From assembly GCA_006937955.1 (NCBI GenBank), contig SSNP01000011.1, positions 617,994 to 681,993 of the forward strand: DNA of 64,000 nt. The letters are read 5' to 3'. Below are positions 1 through 11,800 of the stretch, piece after piece. Numbering within the stretch: position 1 is the first letter of the stretch; every line of letters starts with the position of its first letter. This DNA comes from Pachypanchax playfairii (Eukaryota; Chordata; Actinopteri; Cyprinodontiformes; Aplocheilidae). The position numbers and the translations under genes are program-made. The notes under the pieces are model-generated. The model searched no databases. It worked only from the letters and a program-made list of their open reading frames with translations, and had not been told where the DNA came from.

Positions 1-1139
1 AGGAAGCAGCGGAGCAGTGATGATGCAGGAGAGAAATAAAGATAAATACAAGAGGGACTCGGACACTCGAGAGACTGGGCTGGAAACAAAACTGGGAGAT
101 CAATGACATGTCACAATTTTAGAAAATGTAAATGAATGGTTGCCTTTGTTTGAAAGTTGAGGGATAAACCAGCTGTGTGTCTGTTAGTGACGTCCCAACT
201 AGCATTACAGCATCTCTTCTTCCTTTATACCTGTTTTTGTGACTAGCATACTTACCTGCTCAAGTCTCTGTTCTCCTGTATCTACCTTCTCCTTGTATAA
301 AGAAAAGAAGAATATCTACTTACCTACCGAACTGTCTGACATCATCATCATCATCATCATCACAGCGTCCTTCCTCGTGTACTCCACTCAGGTCCTGCAA
401 AAATAACCCCTCTCTGCTATGACTTCCAGTGTTTCCACAGTACCAGCACTCATTCAGAACCTGTACCAGGAGGATCTGACAAACTAAATAAGACTGAGAG
501 TAGAAGTTTTGCTGGAGAGGAAGCACAAGGGATAAGATACAACAAATAACCAGAAAGGGAACTGAGGAGCAGAGGTGTTTAAATACAAGGGATTAAGAAA
601 CAGATACAGTATTCAATCAAATTAGAAAAAGAACTGAAATAAAAACCTGTGATAGACTGGCGACCTATCCAGGTGTGACTCCGCCTCTCGTTCAATGACA
701 GCTGGAGACAGGCACCAGGAAACACAGGAAACTGGTTTTAATAAACAGAATATTGATGGAATAAATAAAAATCTGCAGGAAAACTAAAGTCTGGAAACAA
801 AACTAAGAGGAATGAATAAAGAAAAAAAGACTAGAATGAACCAACGAGTGTCAATTATTTTTGGTTCTAAAATCAAATGTTTTATTTCAAAGCATCACAA
901 ATATTTTTTTAAATTTTTGTTTTCTTTTACCTTAATTTATACTGGTAGTCATTCAGACAGAAGGTCTCATTCATACCTAGTTCAATAAAATCCTGTAATG
1001 TTCACTGGACAACAGACATGAAACGATAATGCACCAATTTACAAAATTAATTGAATAAAGAGCATCTGACTGATTTAAAAGTAAATAAAATGAATAAAAT
1101 AAAGTCACTTGGACACCAAAGTGGAATGTTTTGAAATAA
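1..1139. other. Region downstream of msi1, no gene recognised
   Basis: This AT-rich stretch lies beyond the likely msi1 polyadenylation site. No exon, RNA gene or conserved protein is apparent. It holds a short CAT trinucleotide run at about 340-361 and, near 650-722, an inverse-orientation piece of a dispersed repeat also seen at 6,695, 8,185 and 41,371. The six-frame reading frames here are short and of low complexity. Confidence 0.6.
650..722 (-). repeat. Fragment of unclassified dispersed repeat (copy 1)
   Basis: The reverse complement reads like 8,200-8,275 and 41,400-41,480: a 'ctggtgtctatctccagc' type start followed by 'acacctggacagg' and 'ccagtctatcacagg' blocks. This is a short truncated copy of a repeat common in fish genomes. 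I cannot name the family. Confidence 0.6.
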
Positions 1140-1145
1140 TTTATT
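1140..1145 (-). terminator. Likely msi1 polyadenylation signal (AATAAA)
   Basis: TTTATT on the plus strand gives AATAAA on the msi1 strand, about 1.68 kb after the stop codon. A 3'UTR of that length fits the long 3'UTR known for Musashi-1 mRNAs. Other A/T-rich hexamers lie nearby, so the exact site is inferred. Confidence 0.45.
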
Positions 1146-2827
1146 AGGAATTTTTAAAAAGTTGTCGTTTTTTTCCCCATAGGGATAACATGACAGAAAA
1201 AAATCAAATCAGAACATGTTACAGTGTCGACAAGAATGTTATTTTTTCAGTGAATCATCAAAAACTAAAATACCCACAGCAGTGAGAGCAAGCGTATCAA
1301 AATGTAAAACCTGGTAGATCATGAGTGTTTTGTTCTTCAGCTAGTTTTATTAGAAAAATACATTTATCATGATCAGCCAGTGTAACATCCTAGTAGTTCT
1401 TGTTTTGGTCTACAGAAAGAAAAGGTGTCACGTTGCTACAGATTGCGACCTCCAGTGGATATGCAGAGATGAATGGGTGTGATTCCCCCCCCCCCCATGT
1501 TAAAGAGCTACCTTTCTAAAATGTTTACCATCCACACTTAAGATGTTAATAAAATAAACAATTAAAAAGTCATATTATTATTTCACATTTTGAAACAGAG
1601 GGACAGCCCCTCGCCAGAAAAAGAAACGCAGCACATTGGAAATCAATGTGTATAAAACCTGCTTACACAAAAATCAAACAATGCATGACTGATCCGGCAT
1701 GCTAGTCCTTCATTTTCCCTCACAAACAATTATCGGCTATTAAAAATCAGCAGAAACAAAATATCAATAGAGAAAACAGCATGTTTTTTTTCCTCCTTCT
1801 CCTGACAGAGGAGAGTTATTCACACCTTCATCTCTCAAAAGCAGTAAGTGTTGTTCCAGACTCAGACTTCTCTCCTTGCTGGACTCGGATTACAAGCGTC
1901 TCATCTCAGAGGAAGCTTTGGACTGTCATTAAGACCGACATGACACGAGATTTACAAACGCTTTGAGAGAAATAACACAGTGTACGGCTGCTCTGACACA
2001 TACAAACTGAAATGTTCCTGACCTCCAGGTGGGAAAACAGTAACAGTTAAACTTTCCACCACTGACAGAAGAAACAATCGTACTACTTTTCAAAAAGCCT
2101 CCCACCTTCTGAGCACAAAATCAGCCCTGCCGCCCGGAAACAGGTTATATTTACAATATTTTACAAAAATTGTACAGATCATCAAAGCCAATTATGTAAC
2201 TGTCATTAATGGCCTTATTTTTTTGTTATTAGTGTAACCACACACTGTTAAAAACCAACTTAGGTGAACAATTTGAGTCATAATTTGTTTAGTATTAATC
2301 CTGGCTGATAAAATTCAGTATGAATCGGGTTTTTCTGTCATTTTATAGCTTCAAATCTTGATCGATTCCACTTATTTCAGAGAGATCAGGTTATAAAGGA
2401 CAAATAATTCATTAAAACACAGCTATAAAAAACATACTGACATAAAGTAGCATCACAAAAACTGTGATGTGAAACATGAACAAAAAAAAAATGACAACAT
2501 TTCAATGTGTTATGTTGCGCTTTTAAAGGTTATTTTGAACTTTCTTTGTACAACAAGGTGGAGTTTAGTGAGGTGTCTGTAGGGGTGGACAGGATGTAGC
2601 TGACACCAGCAGTGTGGGTGGGGTCAAGGTTCAGACACTCCTGGCCAGAGACACGGGACTGGACAGAGACGGGCCAGATCAGCTCCAAAGCAGCTTCAAT
2701 TCCTTCCAGCTCTCAGTCTGCAGCTCTGCACTGACACACATGGACAGAAAACAGTAGGATTACTCACTGGTCAGCTAAAATGCAACAGTTTTAATGTGTT
2801 AGGTATAAATATAACAGACTCACACGC

Positions 2828-5800
2828 TCAGTGATAGCCGTTAGTGAAGGCCGTAGCAATCAAAGGGCCCTGTGGGAGCAAAGCATGCAAACAGGTTTCC
2901 TGTTAGAAAAAAAACAAATTTTGATTTTATTCATCCTAAAATAGTTTCATCACTTTGTGAGTTAAAACAAACTGTTGCAGTGAGCACTAATATGAAAACA
3001 CACATGCACAAAACAAATTATTATAAAAATAGGTGGATTATGTCCTTTGATGTCTTATTAAAGCAGTACTAAATAACTTTCCCACCCAGTGGTTAAAATC
3101 GGAATTACAACTGTGGCAAACAAGCGTGTCCCAGACGACCGCTGTTCCAACCAGCTTTGGAGTTAACTTTGTCGTCAGACAAGGTGACGTATTTTGCTTC
3201 TTATTTTTAAAGGACGGTTACGATCAGTGCAGAAACAAAACAAATAACAAACAGTCTTTGCATGCAGTTCTTTTAGAATGTCATCCGACATGATGTCAAC
3301 CAAAAACGAACTCCAGTCAGTGAGCTGAAAAAGCAAACTGCTCGTTTTTATAGGAACAAATGGCGACCGCTGTTGCAACAAACAGCTGTTGTCGTCAAAC
3401 AGCAAAGGAACCGCCCACTCACAGCTGCGTCTGGAACCACTGAAGTTATTCAGTCTATTGTCGGGCCATTGGAGGGTCTAGAGCGACGTCTAATATGAAG
3501 CTGAACTTGTTTTTCAGTTAGTATCTACTTAGACAAGTTTCAAAAAAGTAAAAGTTATTTAGTACTGCTTTAAGTATTATTAACTATGCAGGACTTCATT
3601 TAAAAAAAGTATTTGCTCATGTTCAAAGAAGGATAATAACATTTGGAAAAGTCTTGTCAGTCCATCATCAGTAAACTGTTGGTGTTGATTTTTAACAGTT
3701 AATAGCTGAAACATTGTTCTTAAACAAACAGCAACCAGAGCGGAAAAATGAAACAAAATCAGTGTCGAAAAAATAAATTAAAAAACACATCAGCTGAAGG
3801 AGCAGCCCTAGAATTCAGTGGGGAAATACATTTAGTAATATCCTTCTCATCTATTTCAACATGCAGTGATGTACCCAATATGCAACAAGACACTTTTTAA
3901 CTCAACAATAACAACAATGATGCTAACTCACCCCCAGACTATGGCTAAATCCGGTGCTTGGTGCAGGGCTCGCAGCACTGAGGTAACTGCTGACAGCTGA
4001 TTCCTGACTGGCTGTTCCATAAAGGTCCGCCATCGGACCTGGGCTGCTTGTACCTAAAAATCCAGCTGAGCGAGATGGAGTGGAACCTGGAAGTAAAATA
4101 ATGCTGCTTGAGGAATATCCATGGAATTAAGGCTTCTTACACAAATCAGATCCCGTGCAATGCACATTTTAAAAAGAGCTATAAAATCTTTTGCTTTACA
4201 GATTTTTATCTTTAATGAAATTAATACATTTAAAAAGACAGAAAAACTTTTCTTCTAGCCTCCATGATTTCTTATTAAATTGACTGCAATTACAGAACTT
4301 TAGAAATCCAAATAAACTGAATTTCTGTTTGTCCTTTAGTTTTATTTGTTTGTACCTCTGACGACAGCCGCTGCTGCAGCTGCAGCTGCCATGGGTCCGT
4401 ATGCTGTCAGAGGAATGGCTGAAATGGTGGAGAAGAACAGATCCAGGTTAAACATCCTAATTAACTTGGCTTAAAATCATGTGACAGGCAACTACAGATT
4501 AGTTTAAAGCAACAGTTCCGATCTTTTGAAGAAGGGTTCTGTGGAATGGTCGTGTATATTTCACATGTTCCCTGATCTTTGAAAAACTAAAATCTTTTTT
4601 TGAAAGAAAACAATATTAGCTTTGATCAGATTGGTGCACTAACAGCCAATCGCTGTGAATGTGAATTGCTGCTTTATTAAAACAATTTAAATCTGAAAAA
4701 TGTCACAGTAGTTCATGTGAACCGTATTGTATACATCTTTAAATAACTGCTAAATTAGCATCACATTGTTATTTTTTTATTCTATTATCATTTGTAGAAA
4801 ATCTAGCAGCAGAGCTAACTGAGCAGACTGTGACAATTCCAGCTGGAAACTGTATAAAATTATAAAATAGTGTTCTCATGAATTATCAAGACATTTGTTA
4901 GAGTTGATTTAGTCCATGACAATGTTATTAGCCTTTAGCTTATCAATTCAGTCAGAACTAATGTCTGTTTCTCCAAACTGAGGTCGTTCTAAGAGCAAAT
5001 GTTTGTACAAGAACTAAGATAAAATTTGTACATGATCTTTCAGCTGAACCCCACTTTAAAAGATCTGAACTATCCCTTTAAAGTGGATCTGACATGCAAT
5101 TTTATGTTATTTTACTACTTCCTGTCAATCAATATTACATTTGTTCTATATAAACTGGTTTGTGATTTACAGTAAAATATGAATATTTAGGGAATATCGC
5201 TGCACAATTTACCAGAAGTGACGAAACACAGAAATGTGAGATGTAAACAAAGCAACTACTATGGCAGAAAATGGAGAATCTGTCATTTTTGAGGGTTTGT
5301 CTCCTTCTGAATAAGAAATCGACTCAGGAGAAGAGACAATGTGAAGAGGATCAGTTTCAATATGAACAGTCAAATATGTTTTAGCCAAAATCAGTTGCAC
5401 AAGCTTCAAGTTCTGCAGCTCAAACACAGTCAGTCTCAGTGTCACTGTGGTTACAAATGAAGCACACATGTGACTCCGGTGGCTCTGTGACTATTTCTCT
5501 CTCTGATTATCTGGGTTTTTACAAACTGTAGTTATTTTGACTAAGTCGAATGGATTGTAGGTGTGAGTAAGTGTGTGATTGTGTGTGTGGTGTCCATGTA
5601 AGATGTAAACAAATAGCTGCGTTCCTGCGTTTTGTCACTTCAAGTTTCAAAATTGAGCCCAAAACACATAAAAACATTCATACTTGCCTTATACGTGTCA
5701 AACAACACAAATTTGAAATGTTTTATTGAGACCTGAGCGAGTCAAACACTTCAATCTCACTTTAATAACCACAGAAACATACAATAGATAATTTATCATA

Positions 5801-8800
5801 CAACAACAGAGAGCCTCTGATGAGACGAGACAAGAAAGTCTTTAAAAACTTCCAACATTCCCTATTAGTTTCAATAATCCTGCCTTCAAGAAGAAACTGT
5901 GGAGGACTGACAAACACAAACATGCAAACCAGAAGTGATCAGGTGATGACGCTAACATGTGTAGAAGACTGAAGACATGCTGCTTGTAAAGTCCAGAGGA
6001 GGGACTGACTGACCTGTGAGCTCAGGGGGGTGGGGTGAAGTCAGAAGGGGAGTCCTCTCTAAGTGGAACTCTAAAACAGAAACATCAGAGTGCTGTTGAG
6101 ACACACACCGCCACTGCCAGCAAGGAAAACACACACACACACATCAGGGCAAGGGGAACACCTCAAGGGTGAGGAATTGGACAAACAGGGATTGAGGTAT
6201 GCAAACAAAAATAAAAGGATGGAAAGATGTTTTATCATTTAAAAACTGATTGATCTTAAACAGCAAGACATAAAGCGAGTGTTACAAATCTGTCACACAA
6301 ACTAATACCTGCATCTGAAATCAGGTTTTACATAATAAAAAAAGCAAAAGTTATATTTTTCTTTGGTGGAAATTTAATTTTAGGATTATTTCCCAGATGA
6401 TCATCACACATTCTACTGAAATAACCAGCCATGTTAACACCCACACACACACACACATACAAGCTAAGCAATTCCACTCTGATATTTACAAGCAGCCAAA
6501 TACACTCACTGTGCTTCATACGTAACTATGGATACATGTTTGTATTTGTGACAGTGTGTCTGCTCTTGGCAGCTGAAAATTCAGTCCAAACTGCAGAAAT
6601 ACATTCAGCTGTTCTAATTTTATGGACTCGAATTAAAGAATCTCTAGACCGACCGCATGTGAGATCATCCATCAATGTTCTAAACCTGATGGTGTTCCTG
6701 TGCAGGGTCACTGGAGGCTGGTGCAACAGTATTTTGGTGAGAGGTTCACCAGTCAATCACAAGGCCAAACAACCATTCAAACACTCAATCACACTTAGGA
6801 CTAAATTAGAGCACCCAATTTATTAACTTAACGTGCATGTTTTTGGTTTGTGCAGGAAAACCGGAGTCTCCAGAGAAAATCCAAGTGTGCACTGGGAAAA
6901 TATGCAAACTCTAGTCCATTTTCAAACCCAGGACCTTTTACTTTAAGCGCTACCAACTGCACCACCATGCAGCCACGAGTGATGCCATTACATAATAAAA
7001 AAGGACAAATACTGACTGTAAATCTGTAAGTGAAAATAAAAAAGTTAGAAAATATACAAGAGCATACAGTATGCAGAGAATGTGGCTGTTTTAAACAAAA
7101 TCACACTTGCAGTAATGATTATCTTATCAACACCCAGCATCTTTAAAGATAAAACCTCAAACTCTTCTAAATAAATATCAGATCAGATAACATGACAGCT
7201 GTGAGAGCATGTTGTGATTACCAGGGAACTGATAGGTGTATCCAGGAGTGATGCCAGCGTAACTACGACTGGTGTAAGTGGCGGTCTGGAAGCCTGGGTA
7301 ACCTGCAGGGGGAAAAATTGGAGTAAATATATCAGAAAGTACACGTGCACAGGAAGTGTTTGCACTGGTGATAAAGACTCATGTGGTGTCTGTGTTCTAA
7401 CTCTAATATGGTCTGGATTGGTTCAGTAGAACAGGAATGAGCAGTTTACTGGTTAAAGCTTCGGTCACAATGACCCATACGAACGCATCATTAGTACGAA
7501 TCTCCCGTTTCCTACGGCATCTGGAGTTTGTGAATGTTCCTGGAGGCGGGCCCTGTCTCCTACAGGTAGTTGTTACAGCTGCAGCATCAATAACTTAATG
7601 ATTTTCAGCCATCCGGTAACTTCAAACTTCTCTGTGTTGATCGTCACATCTGCTCTGAAATTTGTGGAAAATCTTCTAATTTCAAGATGAGACAGAACCT
7701 GATTCAGTTCCATGACTTGGACCGAGTCGGAAGTGACCAAAACACCTCTGATGATCCGTTTCACTGTCGCCTCACACGTCATGAAAATTTAGATATGTCA
7801 TTTTCTGGAAACAACAGATTTTTATCGCAGTCCATTTTATATCCTTGTGAAAACACGCAGTTCTCTACAATTTTAGAAGTAAATAAAAATTAAACAGTCT
7901 TCGTCATGGTTCGCTGTCCTCAGGTTGTTTGAGGGTTGTGTGGTGCGTTCAAAAATTAAAGCAGATCATCGACCTGACCACAAATTTCTAAACTGTTCAC
8001 GAACATGAGATACTCACAGTGCTGCTGTAAGGAAGGAAATTGTCCAATAATCGTTAGTCATGCAATCGCAGGTGTTAATATGTGTCATTGTGATCAAGCC
8101 GTTAGTCTTCAGTTTCACTGTCAAAGATTTGATCCATGGATAAAACCCAAAGAGATTACAGTTTGTATCTATACTGGCTTCATTCCTGCTCAGGGAGCTG
8201 GTGTCTATCTCCATCAGTCACTGGGTGTGAGGCGGGACTACACCTGGACAGGTCACCAGTCTATCACAGGGCCAAGAGATAACAGCTCTATTATAAAGTA
8301 CAAGCTAACACCAGGATTTGTTTGTTTTTTGTCTCCACAACTTGGAGATTTTATTTTCCAATTAAAGATCAGGAAAAACTACAGAAAGTATTTCTCAGAC
8401 TAAACAGTAGGTGGCAGCATTGGTCTGACAAATTCATGACGTGGTCAAAAAATACTGTCAATAAAAACTAAACTGTGACACTTAGATTAAAGTGCCATTT
8501 CTGCACTTTAAAATCTGCTAACAGATTGAGTAAACCACTAATAAATATAAACTCTTCAAACAATTGATGTCAGTGAGGTGCCATCATGAATCATCTTAAC
8601 CTGAACTTGAAAAACAGGCAGAGAAACAAAGTTAAAACAAGAATCTGTAGAATTATTTCATTAAAAAAAGTTGTCAATCATGTCGATAATTCAGCACTTT
8701 TGAAGCTTAACCAGCACAAAATTTAAATTTTAAGAAAAACAGCTTTTCTCAACTTTACTGGAGTAAAACAATAAACTGCTGCCTTAAAGCATCATGTGAC

Positions 8801-11800
8801 CTTAAAGGCAGCAGGACCTTCCGTGCTTCATCTTTCCTTAACTTACCTAGCATACCAATGCCTAGCATAAAGGCGTCCATCCCATAGGGCATCACACGAG
8901 AACGTCCCCTGGCTGAGCCGGTGGGGGACATCACCTCCTTGGGCTGAGCTTTCTTACACTCCACCTGTTGGAGGACAAACGAAGACGTCAGTTCTGACAG
9001 TTCCTTTCCAACATGCTGACATCAGCTCGTAAATCATCACCATTTTGTTGTTGATTTCGTGGAAGTGGATCTCACAGACTTTCTCCACCACGTCTTCATT
9101 CTCGAACGTCACAAAGCCGAACCCTAATGAGCACAAGGTTATGTGAGAAAAAGAAGAAAACTGAAAATGCATTGTGGAGGATTTAGACTTGAGGTTTTTC
9201 TGTACTGTAGGAGAGCTAATATCTGCTGTAATTAGTGCTGTAATTGTAGCTTAGCACATTTCCCCCCTCCTCCACTTTGAATGCAGCTATTTTGCACTCA
9301 TCTTTTCCTCCCTCCCTTTCTGGCCAGAAGGAAGGGGCAAAGCTGGTAGGCTGTCATAATCGATCAGGCCCAGGGTGGGGAGGAGGTGCTTAAGGAGTCT
9401 TTATCCTGATCCTGATTAACGGACTGACTAATTAGACTAGCCCAGTTTGTCTCCTCCAGCTCAGCCCACAGGAAGGAGACTTGTAGGGGGTGGAGGAGGA
9501 TCAATAGACACCCATGGAGGATTGAAGGAAGACTGGTAAATGGGAGAATAAAGAGGGAGATAGGGAATGAATGGGTCAGTCTCTCTCACCTCTGTGTCTA
9601 TTTGTGGTCTTGTCGAACATGAGCATGGCATCGTCAACCTGAGGGGAGACAAACAACACAGGGTTTTTATGCAGAGCTCGGTCTCGCCACTCGGCATATT
9701 GCCTGACCTCAGCCCTTCTCAAGTTCTGCAGGGAGGCTCAACAACAGATGGACAGAAAGGAGGAAGGAGGGGGGAGGGATGGGGGACTGGATACGAGCGA
9801 CAGGTTACAAAGTGGTCGTCCAGGAAGCAAAGACAAAAAAAAAAAGTAGAAAACTGTAAACAACCACAAAGTATATTGTACAAAAAGTTAAAAAGAGCCC
9901 AAAATGTGCCCCATTTCCCTCCACCAACGTTTAACAATACCTTGGTAAATATGAAAAAAGGATCCTACAGCATTCAAACATGCTTTTATGAATGCTGGGA
10001 GCGTGCACGTGAAACAAAAAGAGCTGCAAACAGACACAAACAAGCAGCCGGTTACACAAGCAGAAAGGTGAATCCTGCAGGCAGGTGGAGACTCAATGAG
10101 AGGGGGAGAGCTGACAGTGAGGGGAATGGTGACAGGTGAAAATATGCTGAAAGGGAGTAAAGAGAGTCCTGCAAGAGAGAGAAAGATTAGGTCAAAGTGG
10201 AAAAGCAAGAAAAAAAGAAGAAACAAAGACAGAGGGAGAACAAAGAGGCCTAGAGGCTTTGTTTGTTGGCACAGTCGGCCATAATTCCTCCTCCTCTTCT
10301 CCCCTTGACCTCTCCCGTCGGCCCAGCCTCCCTTTATGGAGCAAAGACACAGGTGTCTATTCAAATCACACACACACAGTTTACGTCAAAGTTGATCCAC
10401 TTTTTCTGTGACTTTTTCCCTCTTTTTTCTTCCCACAAGCTTGAAACTTCCGTCTCAAACCACGATCTGTGTAAACATTTGGTAAACTCATCTGAGCTCT
10501 CAGTCTAAAATAAGTTTACGATATAAGAACCAGAGGATAATCCGTCATAGCGGTGGGAGTGTCAGTGACAGGACAGCGTGTGGATGTGTGTGTGAGAGCC
10601 CCCGAGGGCATTTTGCCCATAGAAAGGTCAAAGGTGAGTGAAGAGGTTCAGCGTGAAAGAGGACTTTTCAGACGATCGCCATTAGCTTCCAGTCTCAGTC
10701 GCTTCAGATCTTTGCGTGATTTTTTTGTCTCTCGCACAAAAGACAACCTGAGATTGTTGTATTTTACAACAATTCAAACATTCACAGGTCAATGTAGGAG
10801 AGCAATAACCTGGCAGAATAAATCTGAGCTAACAAGGTTAGCATCCCCCAGAGAACTGCAGCTAAATGCAGTAACAACATAAACAGAGTTGACTGAACAT
10901 CAGGACGACGTATTAAAACACTGGATGTTTTAATAATGGCATCCAGCCAAACAATATTCCCTCCTATCCACAGTTTTTTTTCGTCTCCACCTCTCATCTT
11001 CCCTGTTATCTGCTGCCCATCCCTCTCCGCGCTCCTTTGTCCTCAGCAGGATGGACACAAAAGGTCCAGTGAGGCAGTCTAATCAGGAACTTCCATGGAT
11101 GGCTGAAGCCTACATTTCACCATCCATCCCTCAATATCCCTCTTGGCAAAAATTCATCTAGATGTTATGATTGAAGAGGGAGCACGGAGAAACCCGAGGC
11201 CACAGCTTCTGGCACAGAAAATAAAAGGGACATGGTTGGAAACATGGCTGCCTTACCTTTAAAAAGTTTAAGGTGTTTAAGGTGCTGGAAACTTTCCGAT
11301 GTTTTCTTGAATTATTTTATTTTAGATTTGCTCTCCCTTCATTAAAATCTGAACACCATAACTTAAACCTGTTACTGATTTTGGCAAGCAGGATTCAGGA
11401 TGGAACATTTTGTCTGCAGATAACTTTTGGATGAACTAACAAAATATTTGCCCAGCTTTGTTTCGAAGCATAATGGCTTTCATTACACCCCCTCTTCTCA
11501 CACACTTACCCCATCTTTGCCCCAGTTCCCTCTCCTATGCCTCCACAAGTAAGGCCCTCCCTCTCCAGTCAGAGCTTTTGTCAGCCCATCATCATCTCCG
11601 CTCAGCCATCTTTTAGTCTTATAAAGTATCACATACAATCTCATAGAAACTTAAAGCAGAAATTTCAACTTGAAAAACTCAAAAACTTTGATTGTGTAAC
11701 AAAGTTTGACGCGTTCTGAGAATTATTCAACCTGTTTTTATTGTTACTAACCCCCTCCGGTTCCCCCAGCACACTGTTTCTAACGCCCCCTGAAGACCAC

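Noticed and set aside
9567..10139. 190-codon plus-strand open frame
   Set aside because: It runs antisense through the msi1 exon at 9,590-9,638 and through low-complexity intron sequence. No domain, and composition is purine-biased.
9888..10373. 161-codon minus-strand open frame in msi1 intron 6
   Set aside because: Leucine/phenylalanine-rich translation of a purine-rich DNA strand. It looks membrane-like only because of base composition and overlaps an open frame on the other strand.
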